From an uncultured Clostridia bacterium (GTDB lineage Bacteria; Bacillota; Clostridia; Lachnospirales; Anaerotignaceae), in the NCBI GenBank assembly GCA_910587195.1, contig CAJUKL010000001.1, forward strand, positions 65,080 through 129,079: a stretch of DNA of 64,000 nucleotides, given 5' to 3'. This document shows, piece after piece, positions 25,054 to 33,120 of the stretch. The position numbers and the translations under genes are program-made. The stretch's first letter is position 1; each line of letters begins with the position of its first letter. The notes under the pieces were generated by a model. That model did not search any database. It had not been told where the DNA came from and saw only the letters and a list, made by a program, of their open reading frames with translations.

Positions 25054-25090
25054 AAACCCAACAAAAAGTTATCATTTTGTTGGGTTTTTA
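25054..25090. terminator. Bidirectional terminator
   Basis: AAACCCAACAAAA (25054-25066) and TTTTGTTGGGTTT (25075-25087), with T residues on the plus side; the minus side can serve the alanyl-tRNA editing gene. Confidence 0.9.
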
Positions 25091-25097
25091 TAATTTT

Positions 25098-26243
25098 TTA
25101 AATTTCTTTAAAAAAGTCTATAATATCCGCTTTGTTTGCTTGTATTTTTCCCTGCACCATTTCTTTCTTACCACCTCCATTACAAGCAAATTTTTCTGAT
25201 AATTGTTGTTTTAGTGCTTGCATATCTTTTTTTTGACTCATCAGGATATAAGTATATTCTGCTTCATCTCCAGAAAATACAGCTACAACTTCTGCTTTTT
25301 GGTACAGCATAGAAGCAAAATGTTGTAATGTTTTTGCATTGGATACTTTTTCAAATAAGACAACCGTTTTCGTTTCTTTTATATTGTTTGCAATTTGTTC
25401 TAATCTTTCTTTTTCAAACAAATTGATTTTCCATTGTAAGGTATCCTTTTCTTTTTTTAATTTTTCTACTGCTTTTGCAATATCTTTGACTGGTACAGAA
25501 AGCAAATGAGAAATAGTATCTGCATTTTTACTTTTTTCATCGTAGTCATAAAAGGCTCTTTTTCCCGCAATCATGCGTAAACGTACACCACTTTTATAAT
25601 GGTCTGCAGATAATATTTTAACACAACCAATTTCACCCGTTGTTTTGGTATGGATACCACAGCAAGCACAAGTGTCATACTCTGGTACTTCTACAATACG
25701 GACAGTTCCTTCTAAACTTTTTTTGCTTCTATAATCTAATTTTTGCAGTTGTTCTTTTGTTGGATAATAAATATTAATTATCTTGTTTTGTATCACTGCC
25801 TCATTTACGCCTAACTCTAATGTCCTTACTTCTTCCGGAGATAATTTTTTATCAAAATCCAATGTAATAAATTCTTTTCCCATATGAAAACCTATATTAT
25901 GTGCTCCATATTTTCGATAAGCTAAACCAGATATAATATGCTCTGCAGTATGATTTTGCATTAAATCAAAACGATATTCCCAATCAATTTCTCCTTTTAC
26001 AACATTTCCTATTGTGATGCTATTTTTTACAGTATGATATACTACACCTTTTTTTTCCTGCACATCTAATACTTCTTGTCCGTCTAAAATTCCTTTGTCT
26101 GCTGGCTGTCCGCCGCCTTCTGGATAAAAACAAGTATCTTCTAATACTACATCATATCCTTTTTGGCTTTTGATACAATCTATTATTTTTGATTCTATGC
26201 TTTTTTGATACCCATTTCTGTAATATGCCATTTCTGTTTTCAT
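25098..26243 (-). CDS. Alanyl-tRNA editing protein (AlaX-L type with DHHA1)
   Basis: This 381-residue free-standing editing factor hydrolyses mischarged Ser- or Gly-tRNA-Ala. The N-terminal part resembles the AlaRS second additional domain (FYPEGGGQPADKGIL, residues 30-45). Zinc ligands are HTAEH and CACCGIH. A short coiled coil (about 245-285) and a DHHA1 domain ending GGGKKEMVQGKI follow, the AlaX-L organisation. The ATG at 26243 with AAAGGA upstream is chosen over an extension of 19 hydrophobic residues. It lies 71 bp after argD on the same strand with no clear terminator between, so it may be the last gene of the arg transcript. Confidence 0.88.
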   Translation of the reverse strand: MKTEMAYYRNGYQKSIESKIIDCIKSQKGYDVVLEDTCFYPEGGGQPADKGILDGQEVLDVQEKKGVVYHTVKNSITIGNVVKGEIDWEYRFDLMQNHTAEHIISGLAYRKYGAHNIGFHMGKEFITLDFDKKLSPEEVRTLELGVNEAVIQNKIINIYYPTKEQLQKLDYRSKKSLEGTVRIVEVPEYDTCACCGIHTKTTGEIGCVKILSADHYKSGVRLRMIAGKRAFYDYDEKSKNADTISHLLSVPVKDIAKAVEKLKKEKDTLQWKINLFEKERLEQIANNIKETKTVVLFEKVSNAKTLQHFASMLYQKAEVVAVFSGDEAEYTYILMSQKKDMQALKQQLSEKFACNGGGKKEMVQGKIQANKADIIDFFKEI

Positions 26244-26314
26244 ATTGTTTTCCTTTCTATCATAAAACATAAAAAGAAAAGCAGAGAATATTATCCCCAC
26301 TTTCCTATTTTTAT

Positions 26315-27511
26315 TTATTCACATGCTGTCAGAGCTTTATCTAATATTTCTATCATCGCATCAACATGTCTTTCTTCTGCAATTAATGGTGGCACAAAAC
26401 GAATTACATCATGTCCTGCACCCACCAACAATAAGCCTAATTCTATACATTTATTAATAACATCACTTGTGGGAATACTTAATGCAATCCCTTGCATAAA
26501 ACCAATTCCTCTGACATCTTTAATACAAGAATGTTTTTGTTGCAATTTTTTGAGTTGTTCTGTCATATAAACACCAGTTCTTTTTACATTTTCAAGCAAC
26601 CCATTTTCAAATAGTTCTTTCATTACAGTAACACCTGCTGCTGTTGCAAGGGAATTTCCACCAAAAGTAGAAGCATGGTCACCAGGCTGGAATGCCTGCG
26701 CTGCAAAATCTTTTACCATCATAGCACCAATCGGAACACCACCTGCTAACCCTTTGGCAAAAGTAGCAACATCTGGAACAACGCCAAATGTTTGATAAGC
26801 AAATAAATTTCCAGTTCTTCCCACACCGCATTGCACCTCATCAAACATTAAAAGAATATCTTTTTCATCACAAAGTTTTCTGACTTTTTGCAAATATTCT
26901 TTATCGGCTGGGATAATGCCACCTTCCCCTTGTATTGGTTCCATCAATATTGCACAAGTTTTTTCTGTTACTGCTTTTTCTAATGCTTCAAAATCATTAA
27001 AAGGAACATAACAAATATCTGGCATCAGTGGTTCTAATCCTTTATGATATTTATCTTGTCCTGTTGCAGTAACAGCACCATATGTTCTGCCGTGGAAAGA
27101 ATGTATCATGGTAATAATTTCGTTTCCCGCTTTTCCTTTCATTTTAGCATATTTTCTAGCTAATTTTAAGGTACTTTCAATGGACTCTGCACCACTATTG
27201 CAAAAAAATACTTTATCAAAATCGCTATGTGCTACTAGTTGCTCTGCTAACTCAATTTGTGGTTCTGTATAATACAAATTGGAACAATGAATTAATTTCA
27301 TTGCTTGTTCTGCAATCGTTCTTTCTAAGGCTTCATTCGCATAGCCTAAACTGTTTACTGCAATACCAGCAACAAAATCAATATATTTTTTTCCGTCTAT
27401 ATCCCAAACATACATACCATTTCCACATTCAATAGCAATCGGAAAACGGTTATACGTTTTCATTACTACTTGATTGCCTCGTGCAATTAATTGTTCCATT
27501 TTTTCTCCCAT
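26315..27511 (-). CDS. argD: Acetylornithine aminotransferase
   Basis: This 398-residue class III PLP aminotransferase converts N-acetylglutamate semialdehyde to N-acetylornithine. Landmarks: YVWDIDGKKYIDFVAGIAVNSLGYAN, NSGAESIESTLKLARKY, HSFHGRTYGAVTATGQ, EPIQGEGGI, LMFDEVQCGVGRTG and the PLP-lysine motif ATFAKGLAGGVPIGAM. The product is full length. The start ATG has GGGAGG 8 bases upstream. It is 14 bp after argB within the arginine operon. Confidence 0.95.
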   Translation of the reverse strand: MGEKMEQLIARGNQVVMKTYNRFPIAIECGNGMYVWDIDGKKYIDFVAGIAVNSLGYANEALERTIAEQAMKLIHCSNLYYTEPQIELAEQLVAHSDFDKVFFCNSGAESIESTLKLARKYAKMKGKAGNEIITMIHSFHGRTYGAVTATGQDKYHKGLEPLMPDICYVPFNDFEALEKAVTEKTCAILMEPIQGEGGIIPADKEYLQKVRKLCDEKDILLMFDEVQCGVGRTGNLFAYQTFGVVPDVATFAKGLAGGVPIGAMMVKDFAAQAFQPGDHASTFGGNSLATAAGVTVMKELFENGLLENVKRTGVYMTEQLKKLQQKHSCIKDVRGIGFMQGIALSIPTSDVINKCIELGLLLVGAGHDVIRFVPPLIAEERHVDAMIEILDKALTACE

Positions 27512-27525
27512 ATTTTTTTCCTCCC

Positions 27526-28401
27526 TTATTTTTCAATCATTGTGCCAATACCTTCTGGTGTAAAGATTTCTAATATCAAACAATGTTCTACTCGACCATC
27601 TAATATATGGACATTGTTTACACCCTGCCGGATTCCTTCCATACAACATTCTACTTTTGGTATCATACCTCCTGAAATAATACCATCTTCTATGAGCTTT
27701 TGTATTTTTTTAGAACTAATAAAACTCATAATAGAATTTGGGTCATTAATATCTCTCATAACCCCTTCTACATCTGTTAAAAAAACTAACTTTTCTGCCT
27801 GCAAAGCACCTGCAATCGCTACAGCTGCATAGTCTGCATTAATATTATAAGTTGTACCATTTTCATCTTTTCCGATTGGTGCAATTACAGGAATAAATTC
27901 ATTACTAATTAAAGATTGCACCAAAGTAGGGTCAACGGAAACAATATCCCCTACACAACCATAATCAATGCCATCTTTTTCTATTTTTTTCGCTTTAATG
28001 ATTCCACCATCTTTTCCGCTGATACCAACTGCCTTAACGCCTTGTGTTTCAATTTCCGTTACAATATGCTTGTTTAGTTTTCCAGATAACACCATTTCAA
28101 CAATTTCCATGGTCTTTTCATCTGTCACTCTTAAACCATTGATAAACTTTGATTCAATATTCATTTGCTTTAAAAATGCATTAATATCAGGTCCACCTCC
28201 ATGCACAACAACAGGATGCATACCCACTAGTTTCATCAATGCAATATCTTGTATCACTGTTTGTTTGATATTATCATTGATTAAAGCACTTCCACCATAT
28301 TTTATTACAACTGTTTTGCCATAAAATCGTTGAATGTAAGGTAGTGCCTCCACCAATGTTTTTGCTTTATCAATATATAACTGCATAACATCTTTTTCCA
28401 T
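27526..28401 (-). CDS. argB: Acetylglutamate kinase
   Basis: This 291-residue amino-acid kinase phosphorylates N-acetylglutamate, step two of arginine synthesis. It has VIKYGGSALIN, VHGGGPDINAFL, GLRVTDEKTMEIVEMVLSGKLNK and NINADYAAVAIAGALQAEKL, plus FLTDVEGVM. Length and motifs are those of the hexameric, arginine-inhibited class with an N-terminal helix. AAAGGA precedes the ATG by about 11 bases. Confidence 0.95.
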   Translation of the reverse strand: MEKDVMQLYIDKAKTLVEALPYIQRFYGKTVVIKYGGSALINDNIKQTVIQDIALMKLVGMHPVVVHGGGPDINAFLKQMNIESKFINGLRVTDEKTMEIVEMVLSGKLNKHIVTEIETQGVKAVGISGKDGGIIKAKKIEKDGIDYGCVGDIVSVDPTLVQSLISNEFIPVIAPIGKDENGTTYNINADYAAVAIAGALQAEKLVFLTDVEGVMRDINDPNSIMSFISSKKIQKLIEDGIISGGMIPKVECCMEGIRQGVNNVHILDGRVEHCLILEIFTPEGIGTMIEK

Positions 28402-28475
28402 ATTACGTGAATCCTTTCTTTATTTCCCTTTTCGTTTCTGCTTTTATTAGTTATAAAATACAAACAACAAAACCA

Positions 28476-29297
28476 TTATACTACAATCTCCATACCATCA
28501 TAGGCAAATAAAATATTATCAAGTTTCTTTTCCAATTCTTTATAATAGCCATATGATTTTCCCCACATTTCATCAATATGTGTTATAATTACTTTTTTAA
28601 TTCTATAATAGTTCTTTATTCTAATAATTTCATCTAAAGTAAATAGTTCATCTTTAAATGGTGCATCTTCAAGTTTCGTTCCATCATTTAATATACCATT
28701 GTCAGAAACTAAACTAATGATAAAAACATCTGTATCAAAGTATGCTTTATTGTGCTGAAATGGTTTTGGATTACAGCAGGCATAGACTACTTTCTTTTTA
28801 TTTTGTTTTATAACATAAAAAGTGATGTTTCTATTTGGATTATTGTTAATAAAATCAATATCTATGTTATCTATATTGACATGTGATGTTTCATTTACAG
28901 AAATGCATCCAAGAACATCACCATAATATTTTAAACAATCACGATTCATATTATTAATATCATCAATTACCTCAGGTAGAGCATAAAAGTTAATGGGTGC
29001 ACTTTTTTCTTTTATAAAATCATAGCCTATTTTTTCAACAATTCTAATTCCTTTTACATGGTCAGGGTCACTATGTGAAATAGAAATGTTCTTTACCTCT
29101 GTTATTTTTTGTCTATTACAAGCCACTGCAATATCTTCTGGAGTATCTATCAACATTTTAATATCGTCAATATATAAACTTGGACCTAATCTCTCATATC
29201 TTCCGCCTTTTTGTCTGGCTTCTTCACATATATTACACTTGCAAAATGAACTTGGAATAATTGACATACCACCACTACCAATAATTTTTAGTTTCAA
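28476..29297 (-). CDS. Metallo-beta-lactamase-fold hydrolase in the arg operon
   Basis: This 273-residue protein of the MBL fold is nearest to PhnP/YycJ-like phosphodiesterases. It starts LKLKIIGSGGMSIIP and has CKCNICEEARQKGGRYERLGP, with an HSDPDHVKGI metal motif (HxDxDH rather than HxHxDH: Ser replaces nothing, but the first His-x-His is His-Ser-Asp). A second DTPEDIAVA and a late ITHIDEMWG supply further ligands. Start TTG at 29297 has AAAGGAGG about 10 bases upstream. It is inserted between argJ1 and argB on the same strand. It is not a known arginine enzyme; a repair or accessory hydrolase role is conceivable. Substrate unknown. Confidence 0.75.
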   Translation of the reverse strand: MKLKIIGSGGMSIIPSSFCKCNICEEARQKGGRYERLGPSLYIDDIKMLIDTPEDIAVACNRQKITEVKNISISHSDPDHVKGIRIVEKIGYDFIKEKSAPINFYALPEVIDDINNMNRDCLKYYGDVLGCISVNETSHVNIDNIDIDFINNNPNRNITFYVIKQNKKKVVYACCNPKPFQHNKAYFDTDVFIISLVSDNGILNDGTKLEDAPFKDELFTLDEIIRIKNYYRIKKVIITHIDEMWGKSYGYYKELEKKLDNILFAYDGMEIVV

Positions 29298-29329
29298 TGT
29301 TAGTATACCTCCTTTATTGCAGCATAACA

Positions 29330-30550
29330 TTAAGAGCGATAATCTCCATTGATGCTTACATATTCATGACTTAAATCACAGCCCCATGCTGTTGCCTTTT
29401 CGATTCCCTCTTGTATTCTAATTTCTACAGTAATTTCTTTTTCCTTTAATATTTCTAATGCCTTTTGTTCATCAAACACAATAGGACTGCCTTGTATCAT
29501 TAAATCAATACTACCTTTTGCACTATGATAAATAATATCTACTTTTTTAGTATCAAAATTGATACTAGAATAACCCATAGCACACAACACACGTCCCCAA
29601 TTTGCATCTTCCCCATACATAGCCGTTTTTACTAAATTAGAAGTAACAACAGATTTTGCTATTGTTTTTGCATCCTGCTGTGTTTTTGCACCGCTGACAT
29701 GAACTTCTATAAATTTTGTAGCTCCTTCTCCATCTCTTACCAAGTCTTTGGCTAATTTTGTATTGACAAAATGCAATGCTTGTTTTAAAGCCTCATAGTC
29801 TGCATTTTTTTGTGTTATTTCAGCATTTCCAGCCATACCATTTGCTAATACAATGACTGTATCATTTGTACTAGTATCTCCATCTACAGAAACCATATTA
29901 TAACTTGTTTGAATACTTTCTTTTAATATTTCATCTAGCAATTCTCTTTTAATACAAACATCACTGGTAATAAAAGCTAACATTGTCGCCATATTTGGGT
30001 GAATCATACCACTTCCTTTTGCCATACCACCAATAGTAACCGTTTTTCCACCAATTTCTAATGCAACAGCTACTTCTTTAGAATATGTATCTGTTGTCAT
30101 AATTCCCTCTGCTGCCAAATGTCCATCTTCTAAAGTTTTCCCTAATTTCGGAAAAAGTAAGTGAATCCCATTTTTTACTTTTTCAATGGGAAATGTTGCA
30201 CCAATAACACCGGTAGAGGCTGTCAATATTTGTTCTTGTCCTACCTTTAAGCAGTCTGCTAACGTTTCTGCCATTTCTTGATTTGCTTTTTCACCCTCTA
30301 TTCCAGTGCAAGCATTAGCATTTCCGCTATTGATAACAATTCCTTTTATCTGTTGTTTTTGTTCCATAAGTTCCATATTACGTAATACAGAGGTCGCTTT
30401 TACAACATTTGTAGTAAAAGCACCTACAGCCGTTGCAGATACCTCACTTACAAGGATTGCCATATCCTTGATGCCTTCTTTTATACCGATTGCACCGCCT
30501 GTTGCTTTGTAGCCTTTTGCTGCGGTCACACCACCTTGTATTTCTTTCAC
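29330..30550 (-). CDS. argJ: Bifunctional ornithine acetyltransferase/N-acetylglutamate synthase (copy 1, canonical)
   Basis: This 406-residue Ntn-type enzyme moves acetyl from N-acetylornithine to glutamate. It is made as one chain that self-cleaves before the Thr of PNMATMLAF (about residue 195). The canonical motifs are kept: NSGNANACTG, TASTGVIGA, GMAKGSGMIHPNMATML, SVDGDTSTNDTVIVLANG, DGEGATKFIEV, YGEDANWGRVLCAMGYS and the end YVSINGDYRS. Start GTG with GGAGG 8 bases upstream. A second argJ lies just upstream in the same operon. Confidence 0.95.
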   Translation of the reverse strand: MKEIQGGVTAAKGYKATGGAIGIKEGIKDMAILVSEVSATAVGAFTTNVVKATSVLRNMELMEQKQQIKGIVINSGNANACTGIEGEKANQEMAETLADCLKVGQEQILTASTGVIGATFPIEKVKNGIHLLFPKLGKTLEDGHLAAEGIMTTDTYSKEVAVALEIGGKTVTIGGMAKGSGMIHPNMATMLAFITSDVCIKRELLDEILKESIQTSYNMVSVDGDTSTNDTVIVLANGMAGNAEITQKNADYEALKQALHFVNTKLAKDLVRDGEGATKFIEVHVSGAKTQQDAKTIAKSVVTSNLVKTAMYGEDANWGRVLCAMGYSSINFDTKKVDIIYHSAKGSIDLMIQGSPIVFDEQKALEILKEKEITVEIRIQEGIEKATAWGCDLSHEYVSINGDYRS

Positions 30551-30573
30551 TTTGCTTTCCTCCTATCAGTCAT

Positions 30574-31800
30574 CTATGTTCTTAAACGATATTCTCCATT
30601 GATTCTAATATATTCATGTCCTAAGTCACAACCCCAAGCAATCGCTTCTTCTACGCCATCATGCAGATAAATGTGTATAATAATATCCCTTTCTGCTAAT
30701 ATTTCAAGTGCTTTTCCTTCATCAAAAGGAATTGGATGACCTTCTTCCATAAGCTGCAAATAACCTTTTTCATTTTGAAAAGCAATTCCTACACGTTCTG
30801 GCTGAAAAAATCCTCCAGAACCACCCATTGCTGCTAAAATACGTCCCCAATTTGCATCTTCTCCATACATTGCTGTTTTTACTAAGTTATCATTGATAAT
30901 TGTTTTTGCTAATTTTCTAGCATCTTCTTTTGTTCTTGCTCCTGTTACAGCAGCAGCAATTAACTTGCTTGCACCTTCTCCATCATGCACTACTTGTATG
31001 GATAATTTTTGATTAATATATAAAATGGCATCTTTAAATCTTTTATAGTCCTCACTATCTTCTGTAAAGGGTTCATTTTCAGCCATGCCATTTGCTAAAA
31101 GTAATGCCATATCATTTGTACTCATAGCACCATCAACAGAAATCATATTATACGTAATATCCACCGCATCTGACAATGCTTTTTGTAACAATTCTTGAGA
31201 AATAACTGCATCTGTTGCTAAAAAAGCTAAGACCGTTGCCATATTTGGCTGAATCATACCACTACCTTTTGCCATAGCACCAATGGTAACCGTTTTTCCT
31301 CCTAGTTCCAATTCCACAGCAACTTCTTTTAAAAAAGTATCTGTTGTAATAATACCTGCTGCTGCTTCTTTGCTGCTTTGTCTATCTCTTTTTAATTGTG
31401 GAACTATTTTTTTAACCCCTTCTTCAATGATACACATAGGCATTTCTTTTCCAATAATGCCTGTAGAGGCTGTCAAAACTTCATCAGGACTAATACCAAG
31501 TGTTTCTGCATAAATTTCTGCCATTTTTTGATTATCTAAAATTCCTTTTTTTCCAGTACAAGCATTGGCATTTCCACTAATGCTAACAATTCCCTTAATT
31601 TTTTTTTTGCTTTTTACCATTTCTTCATTTCGGATAACTGGGGCAGCTCTTACAATATTTTGGGTAAACATACCTGCAACATTTGCCGGCTGTTCACTAT
31701 ATAAAAGTGATAAATCTTTTTTAATTTTTTTAATACCAATATGTGCACCTGTTGCTAAAAATCCCTTTGCTGCTGTAATACCCCCATCAATAATTCTCAC
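30574..31800 (-). CDS. ArgJ paralogue (copy 2, altered motif)
   Basis: This 408-residue paralogue of the neighbouring ArgJ keeps self-cleavage (AKGSGMIQPNMATVLAF), TASTGIIGKEMP and YGEDANWGRILAAMG. It departs at SVDGAMSTNDMALLLANG where the family has VDGDTSTND(T/S), in the insert GGSGGFFQPERV, and at the end (INGEYRLRT, two residues longer than usual). These positions surround the active site, so specificity or the balance of the two ArgJ reactions may differ. The GTG at 31800 has AGGAGG 7 bases upstream; an upstream extension overlapping argC is rejected. It lies between argC and argJ1. Confidence 0.88.
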   Translation of the reverse strand: MRIIDGGITAAKGFLATGAHIGIKKIKKDLSLLYSEQPANVAGMFTQNIVRAAPVIRNEEMVKSKKKIKGIVSISGNANACTGKKGILDNQKMAEIYAETLGISPDEVLTASTGIIGKEMPMCIIEEGVKKIVPQLKRDRQSSKEAAAGIITTDTFLKEVAVELELGGKTVTIGAMAKGSGMIQPNMATVLAFLATDAVISQELLQKALSDAVDITYNMISVDGAMSTNDMALLLANGMAENEPFTEDSEDYKRFKDAILYINQKLSIQVVHDGEGASKLIAAAVTGARTKEDARKLAKTIINDNLVKTAMYGEDANWGRILAAMGGSGGFFQPERVGIAFQNEKGYLQLMEEGHPIPFDEGKALEILAERDIIIHIYLHDGVEEAIAWGCDLGHEYIRINGEYRLRT

Positions 31801-31829
31801 ACTAATTCCTCCTTCTAAGAAAAAAGCCT

Positions 31830-32873
31830 TTATGCAGGAAAAATAGGTGCCTGACAAAGTCCAGTATCTTCTTTTAATCCAAATACAAGATTCATATTTT
31901 GCACAGCTTGTCCTGCTGCTCCTTTGACTAAGTTATCAATGGCACCAATTACAATAATTCTTTTGGTTCTTTCATCTACAGTAAAACCAATGTCTACAAA
32001 ATTAGAGCCTTTTACCCATCTTGTTTCTGGAAAAATTCCTTCTTTCGTGACTCTTACAAAATACTCTTTTCCATACCATTTTTCATATGCTTTTCTAACG
32101 TCTTGCTCCGTAACACCTTCTTTTAAAGAAGCATAACAAGTTGCTAAAATTCCTCTGTTCATTGGTGTTAAATGAGGTGTAAAGGAAAGTGTTATTTTTT
32201 CTCCAGCTGCATAAGAAAGTTGTTCTTCAATTTCTGGAGTATGTCTGTGGGAAGCAATCTTATAGGCTTTTATATTTTCATTAACTTCACAGTATAGACT
32301 TCCGGTTACAAGTCCTCTGCCTGCCCCACTGACACCAGATTTTGCGTCAATAATCATGCTTTTATTATCTACTAAATGTTCTGCGGTAAGTGGTAATAAA
32401 GATAAAATGCTGCAAGTGGTATAACAACCCGGATTTGCAATCAGTCTAGCCTTTTTAATTTTTTCCCTGTTTACTTCACAAAGGCCATAAACTGCTTGTT
32501 TTAATAATTCTTGTCCTTCATGCTGTAAACCATACCATTTTTCGTAATCTTCTACATCTTGCAATCTAAAATCTGCACCAAAATCAATAATGACTGTTTT
32601 TTGTAAAATTTCTTTTGTTACTTTTTTTGCTGCTACACCATGAGGCAAAGCCAAAAAAACAACATCACATTCTTCTGCCATTTTTTCAATATCTTCTTCT
32701 TCACAAATTAAAGGATTAATCTCTCTATATCCTTCATATACCTCACTAAATTCTTTTCCGATATATCTTTGAGAAGTCACGGTTTTCAATTCTACTTCTG
32801 GATGTTGCATTAGCAACCGAACTAATTCATTTCCTGCATATCCTGTTGCACCAATGACACCTGCTTTTATCAT
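31830..32873 (-). CDS. argC: N-acetyl-gamma-glutamyl-phosphate reductase
   Basis: This 347-residue NADPH-dependent reductase starts with the Rossmann motif AGVIGATGYAGNELVRLL. The catalytic Cys is in LIANPGCYTTCSILSLLP (about residue 149). HRHTPEIEEQLSY, FTPHLTPMNRGILATCYA and NLVKGAAGQAVQNMN are also family motifs. It is the first gene of the arginine operon; GGAGG precedes the ATG by 9 bases, and a promoter with an operator-like palindrome in its spacer lies upstream. Confidence 0.95.
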   Translation of the reverse strand: MIKAGVIGATGYAGNELVRLLMQHPEVELKTVTSQRYIGKEFSEVYEGYREINPLICEEEDIEKMAEECDVVFLALPHGVAAKKVTKEILQKTVIIDFGADFRLQDVEDYEKWYGLQHEGQELLKQAVYGLCEVNREKIKKARLIANPGCYTTCSILSLLPLTAEHLVDNKSMIIDAKSGVSGAGRGLVTGSLYCEVNENIKAYKIASHRHTPEIEEQLSYAAGEKITLSFTPHLTPMNRGILATCYASLKEGVTEQDVRKAYEKWYGKEYFVRVTKEGIFPETRWVKGSNFVDIGFTVDERTKRIIVIGAIDNLVKGAAGQAVQNMNLVFGLKEDTGLCQAPIFPA

Positions 32874-32902
32874 ACATCATTCCTCCGTTCTATAATGTTA
32901 TA

Positions 32903-32952
32903 ATTATACATAATCATTTATGATTATGCAAGTAAAAATGTAAAAATTCAAA
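32903..32952 (-). promoter_or_regulatory. argC promoter with operator-like palindrome
   Basis: On the minus strand TTGCAT (32926-32931), 17 bases, TATAAT (32903-32908). The spacer is filled by the perfect palindrome ATAATCAT-TT-ATGATTAT (32910-32927). A nearby AAAAATTCA (32942-32950) resembles one half of an ArgR box. Repression by ArgR/AhrC is plausible but the palindrome is not a close consensus ARG box. Confidence 0.5.
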
Positions 32953-33083
32953 AATTATTTTTAAAATACATTTGTTTTTATGCATATCATATGAATAAAT
33001 ATATATTTTTTATTTTACATCATTTTCTCGTTACAATGTTACCTAAAAATTTTGTATTATAACAAAAAATTTTAGCAATATCC

Positions 33084-33116
33084 ATAAAAAACCCCTTGCA
33101 ATCTGCAAGGGGTTTT
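33084..33116 (-). terminator. Terminator of the SLH-protein gene
   Basis: On the minus strand AAAACCCCTTGCA (33104-33116) pairs with GCAAGGGGTTTT around a GATT loop, followed by T residues. Between it and argC (32953-33083) only AT-rich sequence is seen. Confidence 0.9.
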
Positions 33117-33120
33117 GAAT

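Noticed and set aside
28476..29297. Known arginine biosynthesis enzyme
   Set aside because: The metallo-beta-lactamase fold does not match any step of the acetylated arginine pathway.
31801..31857. Longer start for the second ArgJ
   Set aside because: It overlaps the end of argC and lacks a ribosome site; the GTG at 31800 has AGGAGG at 7 bases.
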